In this document: one piece after another, positions 1 through 9,831 of the stretch
Layout: each line of letters starts with the position of its first letter
Position numbering within the stretch: the first letter of the stretch is position 1
Assembly: GCF_000003605.2 (NCBI RefSeq)
Contig: NW_003124399.1
Span: 48,973 to 75,568, forward strand
DNA length: 26,596 nt
Direction: 5' to 3'
DNA from: Saccoglossus kowalevskii
Lineage: Eukaryota; Hemichordata; Enteropneusta; Harrimaniidae
Notes under the pieces: model-generated
Database searches by the model: none
Seen by the model: only the letters and a program-made list of their open reading frames with translations
What the model was told of the DNA's origin: nothing
Made by a program: the position numbers and the translations under genes

Positions 1-3000
1 ATTCATAGTCTGCACTTTCCCTCAGAAGATTGGGACAAAAATACTGACTGAAAAAAAATAAAACTTGACTCAAATGTTCATCAGTTAGGCTTTATTACCA
101 GCAATATTAGGGAAATATAAGAAAAAAAGGTCAGAACAATTTGACAAGAAAGTCTGTTTGTGAAAAGGTTAATATAGTTGGGACATTAAAAAAGTTCAGT
201 CAGTAACTTTGATTGGAATTCATAACAAATCACTCAAAAGAATGTGCAGTAACATATTTAAAATTATATTTATCGTGTATGCATATTTTTTTCCAGATTT
301 AGTCTGTTTTGAATGCTGAGCAATGTTCTATTTACAATAGTTCTAGTTTTACATTACCCAAATGCTGTTACGAATAGGCACTGAAACACTATGCTACAAA
401 AGTCATTCAAATTTAAATATTCCTTTTAATATTTTATGTAATGTGGTGTCGCTATTTTGTGAACTGATCTCTATTTTAGCTAAAGGCCATGACATATGTC
501 TACTGCATGTAATAGATTAAAAATTCTAGCTGTCACTACTGGTTACAACACTTTTAACAGGTTTGTTAGGTGCGCTTTATGTTCTTTGTACATGTATGAA
601 TAATAATGGTAAAGTAATGTCCATCTTCCATTTGAATTTATACATTTGTCACATATTTTTAAGTGGACAGCTATTAGTTTGTGTCTCTCTGCTTCCCATG
701 TTAAATAGTGATAATTCAACATTTGTTGTACAAAGCTTTTCTTCTGCTTTGGTATTCAACCTGTACTCGAATAAAGATAAAAACTTGTATACAGTAATCA
801 TACATGTGATGAAAATATCCCAATGAAATCATCCGATGGGAATCTGTTTTGCGATAGTTTGCGATGACGTGAAGTTTATATTTCTGTGCGAGTTCCACTA
901 GCATATCAATTGAAATTGTTCAGACAAATGCTTTTTAGTATATAATGATAGAAAGGTTCATGAAATAAGCGAGACAGAAGATTTTATTAAAGAAGGCAAA
1001 AAGGATAAAGTACAAATACATAAGGACAGTATAAAAAACAACCTGAGACGCACTTTCAAAAACTCATTCGCTCGTGTGGATTATTTTTAGAAATGTCATT
1101 TCGTGATTGAGTATTTCAAGTTGTGATTGGTGTGATTGTTAGAACATAACACCGTAGTTGCCTTCCTTTTTCATTTTATCTACCTTTAATATTTATTCCT
1201 GCAACTGAATGAAAAGGAACTGTGGTGCTGATTTTGAAGTATAACATAATGTGTAATATCTACAATATCATGGAGGGAGAGAAATCTGATTATGATTCTA
1301 GCTTGGACTTTATTTTTTGTTCACATTTTTTAAAATATGTTTTTATTTATTTATTTTTATCATACAATTTATTTTATTATTACTAATATAGATTTCATTA
1401 TAAAAATGTTAGTGCTTTGAAACTCATAGATTTTTTTTCTGAATAAGCCTTGGACTACACATTAGAAAAGTGTGTATTATTTCTTGTTTGGCAAAGATTC
1501 AAAAGGTTACAGATCTAGATGCTCCGTCACTTGTACTCTCTGAAGTACAGCTCTTGAATAAGTAAAGGAGACATTCATTTGTTTACACTAATATTGTTTA
1601 TTGTGCCCCCAGAACCATGTAACCATGACTACATACACTGTACACATGGGGTAAATTTACGAGGGGTTCTCCTCTGTATGAATTTTTATTCGTCCAAGGA
1701 GTTACCTAAGTGTTATCTCCGCCTTGACCACCTGTTCTACAGTTTTGCATCACAAGCTTATTCTATTCTGTACTCTAAATAGATTATTACCTATTAGATA
1801 TTGCTAACTGTCAGTCTCTGAACTTGAAGCCGTAAACAACCAGTAATGTTCGGATGCACTGAAAGTAATTTTTAGGTCACACGTCCTGTAATTCGCACAA
1901 ATTCAGACCGTCATTGTTTCACATACTGGTGTATGACCTTACCTTTAAAGTTCAAATTCAATGTATGAAGTATACCGGTAATTGGCATGGTGTTCAATTT
2001 TGTAAAAGGGATATTATCAGATAAGTCTGATACAGTATCTTTGCTTTATTAAATATTAAATATGTATACGTTTAGGGTAAATTATTGTCCAGACATTCCC
2101 TTTAGTGTAATCATGGACCTTGGGTCACATGTATCTTGTTTGCAGATGTCAGCACTTAAAATTTTGTATAAATAAACAATTTATTTTATGCTTATGTTGC
2201 TGTATGGAAGCCATATATCAAACATTGTATTACAACTACATGTACTGTGTAAATATTGTAGCAAAGCATTCTTTGTCCACATTTGACCCATGTTCTTCAG
2301 GGGTGTGATATTACTTTGAATTCCAGTGTGTGTGTTTTTTTCACTCTGACCATCTGTGTGTTATAAATCTACAGTCCATTTTAACATGCAGGGACAAGCC
2401 AAGAGTCAGAGTTGTTCTAAATCACTGTTAGTTAGTTAAAGAACTCTTCTCCATCTGTTATGGTTAATTTTATAGAATGTTAGTTTGACTGAACAATAGC
2501 ATAAACCACATAGATAACACATGTGTTGTTAGACAAGTCAGTTAACCAGTTTTTAAATTTTCAGATATTGCTGTAATGGTAATTTAAATTGTTCGTTCCC
2601 AGTTTACCTTGAAACCTCATTTTTTTTTTACATCTCACACACTGTAAAAATTCCATATACTATATTTTCTTTATCAGTAACGCATGCGCTGATGTAAATT
2701 ACATGGTTGTTTTTTCAGTCTATGGTATATATGCAATTCTAATAGAGCAAATATGGTACGCTGAATGTTCCAGAACATTTCTTACAGTCTTTGAAATATA
2801 TAATTAAATTTAATGTGGAAAATGTCAGCAAAACTGTCTTACAAATAACTGGGCTGCCTGTGAAATATTATCTCATTCTGTCCCAAACATGTAATCAAGA
2901 GTGGCACAAACACAATAGCTTGTCAACTGCGGAATTCGGCTTTTTTTTTTTTTGATGGAATATATTACTGTGATGGTTACACCATGAAAATAAAGACAAC

Positions 3001-3340
3001 ATATTTGTTCCATCAGTAGTGTTTACACTTGTGTAAATTACAGTATTATAGTCCAACAAGTAAAATTTAAATAAACAAATGTGATTTTTGTTTTATATAT
3101 GCTTTTATTTGAGATGTGCTTTTAATAGAGCAGATACGGTACATGGATGTTATTTCAATTTTGAGGAACTATTGTAGTTCTTCTTGCACAGGTGTTTTTT
3201 GCGGTGAATAAAAAAAACTTCATAGAAGGAAAGGTATTTTGTGTAGAGTGACTCAACCAAACATTGTTCTGCTCCATTTGTGTCAGTGTTGTTCATCACT
3301 CGTGCATGCGTTAATGTCACACAAAGGACGAGAATCGGAT
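1..3340. other. AT-rich non-coding DNA, no gene seen
   Basis: No open frame above about 87 codons and none with recognisable composition; stops are frequent in all six frames. Visible landmarks are a T13 run at 2941-2953 and a 16-bp palindrome at 3022-3037 (TTTACAC, two bases, GTGTAAA). There are also many short A or T runs and AATAAA-like strings typical of AT-rich animal DNA. Copies of the octamer TACATGTA lie at 589 and 2237, and TACCGGTA at 1973. I see no promoter, exon or RNA gene that I could defend. An intron or intergenic spacer fits equally well. Confidence 0.7.
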
Positions 3341-3381
3341 TCACTACTTCCCGCTCACTACTTCCCGCTCACTACTTCCCG
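3341..3381. repeat. 14-bp triplicate
   Basis: Three near-perfect head-to-tail copies of TCACTACTTCCCGC begin at 3341, 3355 and 3369; the last copy ends one base early. The segment is richer in C than its surroundings. It looks like a small replication-slippage product. No function is indicated. Confidence 0.9.
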
Positions 3382-6300
3382 TTTAACGTTATAACTTTAA
3401 CAGTCTAAGAGTACCGGTACATGTATTAACCGAATTGAAAATTTGGTGTATGTAAAAAATGTCGAGTGAAAATTGTTTTGTTTACAGAGAGTGTATGGTA
3501 AAGAAACTAGAAAATAGTGATTTGATATGGTTTTCTTTCTGATTTATGCAGGATTTGGTTCAGACATGCATCCAGTTTATACTGGGCTTGGTTTAGACAT
3601 GTTTTCAGAACAGCTTTCCAATTTACACTGATTTATGTTTTATGTACATGCTTTTAACTTTCCTCAGAATAATTTGTCTTGTGGTGAAAGGGACACAATT
3701 TGATACTGCCAAACCTATAAGTAATTGGTCATCAGGCATTGACCAAGACCTGTGCATCTAAAAACATACTGACTCAGACATCAAATCTAGCAAATGGAAG
3801 TTGTCTGTCTCTCAGACCCGCCAACACATAGTATTCTGGGAAAAACCTTTATACGAGTTGGGTAATTTTGTTATGTCTGTCATTTCCTGCTTAAATGTCA
3901 ATCCCATAAACACATTTTGTACCAATTTAATCTGATAAAATGAAAGCTTTGTTCAAATAGCGTTCTCTACTGTGTGATGGCTTACTTTAAATTCTTCCCA
4001 GACTACTGCTCGTTTTTTATGTTAGTTGTAAAATACAAGCGACAATAATAATATTTTTTTGTTAATATTTACATGTATTTATTTAAGTCATGCATATTAT
4101 CAAACAACAACATTATAAATATTCCATCAGTTATGTGGAAGGCATTCGGATCTAATGCAAATGCTATGTTAATAACATTTAGAATATGTGAACAGGACAC
4201 CATCTTTGATCTGCTCATCTATGTCAATTACAGTTGATGCAACACCTGGGTGTGGTTTCCATAGTAACCATTATAAAATTGCTAAGGATAATTATATTGA
4301 TATGCCGGTAAGCCTGATTTTTTTTGGAAATTTTTTTTCTTGAGTGTGCATGAGTGAATTTCACATATATAAAATATTGTGAAACATACACAAATGTAAC
4401 TGCCACATGTCTCTCTCTCTATTGGTCATTTGCTGGGATTTTGATCTATTAAATAGGATGACAATTTTATCTCAGTATTTTGTTTCAAAAGTGCTACAAC
4501 AAAGAATCCATGTAATGGCATTATTTCAAAGAAAATAAATAGTATTTCCAAGAATTTCTAATAAATTGTGACAAACAGAAGTATATCCATCAGTGTATCC
4601 ATCTTATAATAATATACTATACACTGTACAAATAAACAATATTTTGAAATATGACGAGACCTTTTCCCTCATACATGTAAGGACCAAAGTTAAATTGGCT
4701 CAAACATCTCATTTTCATTTTTTAGCTATTTTTTTACATAAAAAGTAGTTCTGTTGACCATAGATTTTTATGTCAGTTTTGTGGATAACATAAAATATAA
4801 CCATAATATGAAAATCTTATTAATAAAATCTGAATATCCAATCTAATACCTGTGGTGCATAGTTAAGAGCTACATTTGCATAACATGCTTCATATAGATG
4901 CATTTTTTTTCATTTCGAGAAAACTTCCTTTACATCAACAGGGACTATATCATTGACTATGACTGATTACATAATGAATTTTTCATGTTTTGCTGACTCC
5001 GAGACTTCTCTGATCCTTTTCCAATTCAATTTACAGTTCATTTTCATATTAATTGGCAACTAGGTGGATAAATTTTATGATTAAATTCATTTAATTAAAT
5101 TTATGTTCTAAAGTGTTTTGATGCTGAAATATGGTACATGTGCTGAGAACAAGTAAGATTTGATTAGTGATTTATTATTATTATCTAAAATGAAAGACAA
5201 AGTCAACTGTTAACCAGACTACTACTACCGGGTAGTAGTAATTTGGTTTCAACAATTTTTATTCGAAAGCAAGTGCTTGCAAAATTGTTTTGTGAAAAAT
5301 AAGCTCTTGACAGTATGTCATCTGATTTGCACATTTCGCTGAAACCAACGATCCATGCCTATGCATGACTACCGGTATGTTAGGAAAAGCTGTATTAAAG
5401 TTAAATTGAATGATTTGATTGGTCCTGCCAGGGTTCTGAATCCATCAATCAGCACTCTTGTATCAACAACTTTCCTCATTTTCAAATTTAAACCAATAAA
5501 TGTTGTCGTCTTATATACTATCATAGCTCAGCTGACAAAAACATGTGACTATGCATTTGATTTCCCATGGAAACGTGTCAAGAAATTTAACTTTGTGTTC
5601 CATTTATGATGAAATCACACCAGAGCATGCCCCAGTGTTTAATTTCGAGTCGACAGCTGAATAAATGAACCTTGGCTGGCGAAGATGTTAGTATGTATGT
5701 CAGTGAAATGTTGACAAATAGGAATATTGACAATTAATTGTTGTCAAATCTAATATTCTTATATTTTCATTGCAATATGGTAACATTTTACCTTTCTATT
5801 CCATGAGAAATTTTCTCTTGTAATTCATTTCCCATATGCTCAGTAAATTCACAATAAATGGCAAATATTAGTTTAGCTTGAACTAACTTAATTACCTAAT
5901 TACTATGTTAAATATTATGTTTTCCTAATATTATGTGATGAGTGATTCCTACATAACAAATGTGACAATATAATAGACAAGTAAATGTAACTGATTGACA
6001 ATGTCACCTGACATAAATTAATCCTATTGAGCTTTGTCAAACTTTGAATTTTGCAGAATGATTAGCTGATGTATTCCTCATTCTACATTATAAATGGCTG
6101 TCTGATTCATAGTTTACCTATCCCTTGTACACATACATGTACATGTTTGAGAAGAGTACTTGTAATTGTGTTCAGAGACAACAGTATGGACATGTACGTT
6201 GTTTAATAGTCTGCGTGTAGGTACATACTTCATTATGAATACTCAATCATCAATAAATTCAAAGAAAAAATAAAAATAAGTCTAACCAATAATAGCTCTG

Positions 6301-6408
6301 TTGAGTATACATGTGAATATTGTGTTTCTGTGCAATTAAAGTTGCATTATTGGATTTAAACCACTAATGGTCTAGTACAATGCTGCATTCATTTATTACT
6401 GTGACACC
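3382..6408. other. AT-rich non-coding DNA with one short perfect palindrome
   Basis: No recognisable gene. Bases 3412-3425 fuse both over-represented octamers (TACCGGTACATGTA). A perfect inverted repeat with 10-bp arms and one central base lies at 5220-5240 (TACTACTACC, G, GGTAGTAGTA). An 84-codon open frame at 5355-5609 has no recognisable domain and ordinary AT-rich composition, so I treat it as chance. Other content is homopolymer runs and short direct repeats. Confidence 0.65.
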
Positions 6409-6558
6409 TATGCAAATTAGTAAACCTTCATGGTTACATTAATATTCAAATTAGTAAACCTGGCAGTTTTATGAATATACTTACTAACATATGAATTAAA
6501 TTGTGAGGTTTATTAATTTTCTTAACAATATAAATATGAAGGTTTACTAATTTACATA
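6409..6558. repeat. Inverted repeat, 23-bp arms, 104-bp spacer
   Basis: The left arm (6409-6431) and right arm (6536-6558) are reverse complements with a single mismatch; the inner 18 bases of each are perfect. The spacer holds further partial copies of the same core: a direct copy at about 6447-6463 (AAATTAGTAAACCTGG) and an inverted degenerate copy at about 6504-6519. The element is therefore internally repetitive as well as foldback. No transposase is present. It could be a small MITE-like element or a chance-expanded foldback; I cannot define target-site duplications. Confidence 0.7.
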
Positions 6559-7230
6559 CAAATATAGCACCATTAATCAGATCACACAGAGTAAACATTT
6601 TTTACAATACAAATATAGCATTACTTGCATTTCAAATTGTAATTTGGTTTGATATTGGTTTTCCTGTATCTTAGACAGACAAGCGCATTAAACGGATAGG
6701 CGTTACCCAACAACAGCATTGTCATTTGATAGTATGTCTCAGTGTTTTACCTAGGGCTGTCCACTTAGCACAAAGTTATTCAACACAACAGATTTGCAAG
6801 TCCCAATCATGCTTTGTACACTTCAACAAAGTAACATAACCAGAATGATAATTCCATTGCAGTAGATAAATGTATGTATATTTCTCTGCTGATGTAGACA
6901 CACCATAATCTTCAGTGTGCTCGGTGTTTCTTGTGTGGTATGGTATGTTTCTATTTTTGTGAATTTGCTCCTTAGTTCCCTTGTTATATTAAAATCCTCA
7001 GTAATATTCAAAAATAGTGATATATTCAACTGTGCAAAATAATCGATTATACATGTAATCCATTTCAGAAATATCTGGATAATGGTCGACATTCACAAAC
7101 AGATAAAACCGAGATGACTTGTACACGCATCATTACAGTATGAGAAAAATCACTGTATTAGCCAATAAGAGCTGTTCAATGAGTGTACTACACAAGACAC
7201 CAACCAATCATACATAGCTTAGTTAAAACA
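6559..7230. other. Non-coding DNA, no gene seen
   Basis: AT-rich with frequent stops. It contains CCAAT-like pentamers at about 7160 and 7204 and a TACATGTA octamer at 7050. The 89-codon minus-strand frame at 6823-7092 has no recognisable motif and is treated as chance. Confidence 0.6.
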
Positions 7231-7315
7231 CAGTCATTGTGCCATGTCCTTTTCGATATGGGACGCATAGTGATGTATACAATGTGTGTGAAATACAATA
7301 TTTGTTTACATGAAA
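7231..7315 (+). repeat. Interspersed repeat, CpG-decayed copy
   Basis: This 85-bp stretch aligns without a gap to the reverse complement of 17735-17819, with 70 of 85 positions identical by my hand alignment. Shared landmarks include TTCGATATGGGAC and GTATACAA. Six sites that are CG in the 17.8-kb copy are TG here, the pattern left by deamination of methylated cytosine. The two copies lie in opposite orientations 10 kb apart, so this is a dispersed family and not a local tandem. Similarity seems to fade beyond these limits, although weak matching continues for about 25 bases on the right. Family unknown; no coding capacity. Confidence 0.8.
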
Positions 7316-7866
7316 AACAAACATAACAATGACTGCCCTATTTACATGATATGGAAAACATTAATCTGTGGATGTAGGTTAACACTTGTTTATGCTGTGT
7401 TGTCAAGATTATACTTTGTTTGCCAGACCTAAAGTCTATATGCTATTTATGTCACATGATTTGAGGGAAATTCCCAGCATGCAGCATTTTAACTGACCTA
7501 TGACCTAGTAAAACCAACTATAATAAGTGTATTTCATAATTTGAATACATTTTGCATGGCTAATGGCTTAACCAATCCTCGTTCTGATGTAGTTATTATC
7601 AATATCATAACAATGCCATCATTTTTCCTACCAATATTTTGCACATAAAAATGTTCACCTGGATATAAGTGGATATAATTTATTATTATACATCTGTCAC
7701 CGTAATGCTATAATTTACAGCGTGCCGTAATTTTGCGGTATTTTACGGGGTATTTTCATCCTACCATATTAGGAAATGCCAATTCAAGTTGGCTGATTCT
7801 GTTCTGAACTTTTTGGATTTCGGCATTCCCATGATGTATCCTTGGAAGGAAAAGATGTATAATAAT
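7316..7866. other. Non-coding DNA flanking a foldback element
   Basis: No recognisable gene. The segment 7714-7748 contains CCGTAA and TTACGG in inverted order with CG-containing sequence between them, and may be a remnant of another short foldback element. The rest is AT-rich without structure that I can name. A short open frame at 7789-7977 crosses the foldback arms and is not a gene. Confidence 0.55.
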
Positions 7867-7997
7867 AAGGTTATTACGAGAATACCTCAAAGTATGCGCT
7901 CAGACAGTAAGCTGCGTATGGACCTTCACTGCACGTCGGTCGATACTCCAGCTGTACTGTCTTCATGCATACTTTGAGGTATTTTCGTAATAACCTT
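7867..7997. mobile_element. Foldback (MITE-like) element with arms of about 58-60 bp
   Basis: The left arm (7867-7924) pairs with the right arm (7938-7997) around a 13-base loop at 7925-7937. The outer 31 bases of each arm are complementary with one mismatch: 7867-7897 against 7967-7997. The inner parts (AGACAGTA, AGCTG, GACC) pair with small gaps. As single-stranded DNA or RNA this would form a long hairpin. Related sequence at 14761-14860 shows it is a repeated family; similarity begins about 13 bases before the left arm, at GATGTATAA near 7854. It encodes no transposase, so if mobile it would be non-autonomous. The superfamily is not determinable from what I see. Confidence 0.8.
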
Positions 7998-9032
7998 ATA
8001 TTACTACATGTAGCTACAGATATTCGTCAAGATTATTGCAAAAATATAGAATAAAAATTGTGCGGGTTTACATTACAAGGTAATAAAAGTACATTTTCAC
8101 GTTCAAAGTTTTTGTCATATTAATGTATTGAATGTGATTAATTCATGGAGAAGTATTCAGTTTTGATTAAAAGATTATGTGTATACATGTATGTACTCAG
8201 TATTGATTGATAATATTCACTATATAATGAAGACTAATGTGATACGCTGCTGCTCAGGTTTTTTAAGGATAACAAATTCTCATAAAATGTGCTAGATCTC
8301 GTTTGATGCTCAAGAACGTGATACATTTACAATGAAGGTGTTTGAGTGACAAATTTTTGTAATTTGTTGTTTCCCGATACGTACTAGTATGTGTCATAAG
8401 CGTAATCAGTAGACGCAGCGGCGCCAATATAGAATCACCTTGCACTTAGGAAGTGATTTCAAGGAACCAAATTAAAAACTAATAGACCGCCATCGTTTAT
8501 TTTCACAAATCTTGTTGATTATCCCCCTAGCATGCCTTTATTAAACTTCTCAGTTTTGACATGTTGGGGATCTCTATTGCTTGGTTCTTGTAATCAAAGC
8601 TGATAGAGTTTGCTGTGAATGTTACAGTGTTCATTACTGCCCGAAGATGGTAATCTCAAGTTTAGCAGATTACACAGTCTAGTGGGTTGATAGATGTCCC
8701 TCGCCAGTTGTAGCTTCATTTAATATTAACACTGTCTGTCTACTACATAAGTATACTATCACATAAAAGTGTAAACATTATTACTCATGTTTGCATCTAT
8801 GCATTCAATTGTGTTTGTTTACTTTTGAAATGTCACTTATTGTTCTAATAAACATGTCTAAACGTATTCATTCCTTTTTAGAACTCTGGAAACTCTCGTG
8901 TACTTCTGCAATTCAATCAAATTAAACTAACCCGATTTGAGAGTGTAGGCAGTTTAGCTAAATTAAGATTCTGTTAATTCATGCATGGAGTCAAATTCAC
9001 TAAAATAGCATGTAGCTATTTCAACGTGTTTT

Positions 9033-9038
<6 letters not shown>
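7998..9038. other. Non-coding DNA, no gene seen
   Basis: AT-rich sequence with frequent stops. TACATGTA occurs at 8005 (inside the perfect 10-bp palindrome CTACATGTAG) and at 8184. A small CG-containing cluster lies near 8412-8425. Nothing resembles an exon or RNA gene. Confidence 0.6.

Positions 9039-9068
<30 letters not shown>
9039..9068. repeat. (AT)15 microsatellite
   Basis: Fifteen uninterrupted AT dinucleotides. It is an ordinary slippage-prone tract, likely to be length-polymorphic. Confidence 0.97.
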
Positions 9069-9071
<3 letters not shown>

Positions 9072-9831
9072 GTCTTTATTTGGAACTGCCATATTAATTA
9101 ATTTGGTACTTGAGTAAAGTCCATTAAATATGCACATGTATAATTGATATTTTCTGAAATGTAGTCTCGTGTTTTTTTTATTAATTGTTACTATTTCTTT
9201 TTATAGTCATTCTGTGCAACTATTTCTAGCTATGTTGGTAATTCAACACTTTCTTGCTCACAGGCAGGTATTGTGATTACCACACTGCTTTGGGAACTGC
9301 CTGATTGCCAGACATCCACTGGGAAATATCCCACATTCCTGTAAAGTTAAAAAAATTACAATTGATGCGATTTACCTTCAGGAAGTGTCCCACATACATC
9401 ACATGTATCAGTCCACATCCATAATTTAGTCAAAGCAATTTGTCAGTGCTTCTGAAGTCAAACTACCTGTTAGTAGAAATAGAGAAAATCATTGTGGGCT
9501 TCAATAAAACTGAATCATATCTACATCCATGTCACACGCCGTCACTTTATATTGTGGAATGAATGTATTTATAATTTGATAGAATGCTGAATATTTTATC
9601 ATAGTAATATAAATCTTCAGTCAAGCCTGGAATGTCGTAATGTACATTTCAATTTTAGACAACATCAGCTACTGGCATACAGACAGTGTGCAAACTGTAA
9701 AAGCTGTATATAATAATGGAAAGAAAACGCATGTAATGTTGTATGTGCAAGGACCTTTATTTACAGGTTATCTAAACATTGGGAGTGTTATCAAAATGTC
9801 ACTCCACTGTGGAATTTACTATTTTTGCTCA
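9069..9831. other. Non-coding DNA upstream of minisatellite 1
   Basis: No gene recognised. The sequence is AT-rich with mixed composition. It becomes C/T-rich only from about 9828, where the first degenerate unit of the array begins. Confidence 0.6.

Noticed and set aside
7789..7977. 62-codon plus-strand frame
   Set aside because: It runs through both arms of the foldback element; the same sequence read in both directions cannot be a credible coding exon without other support.
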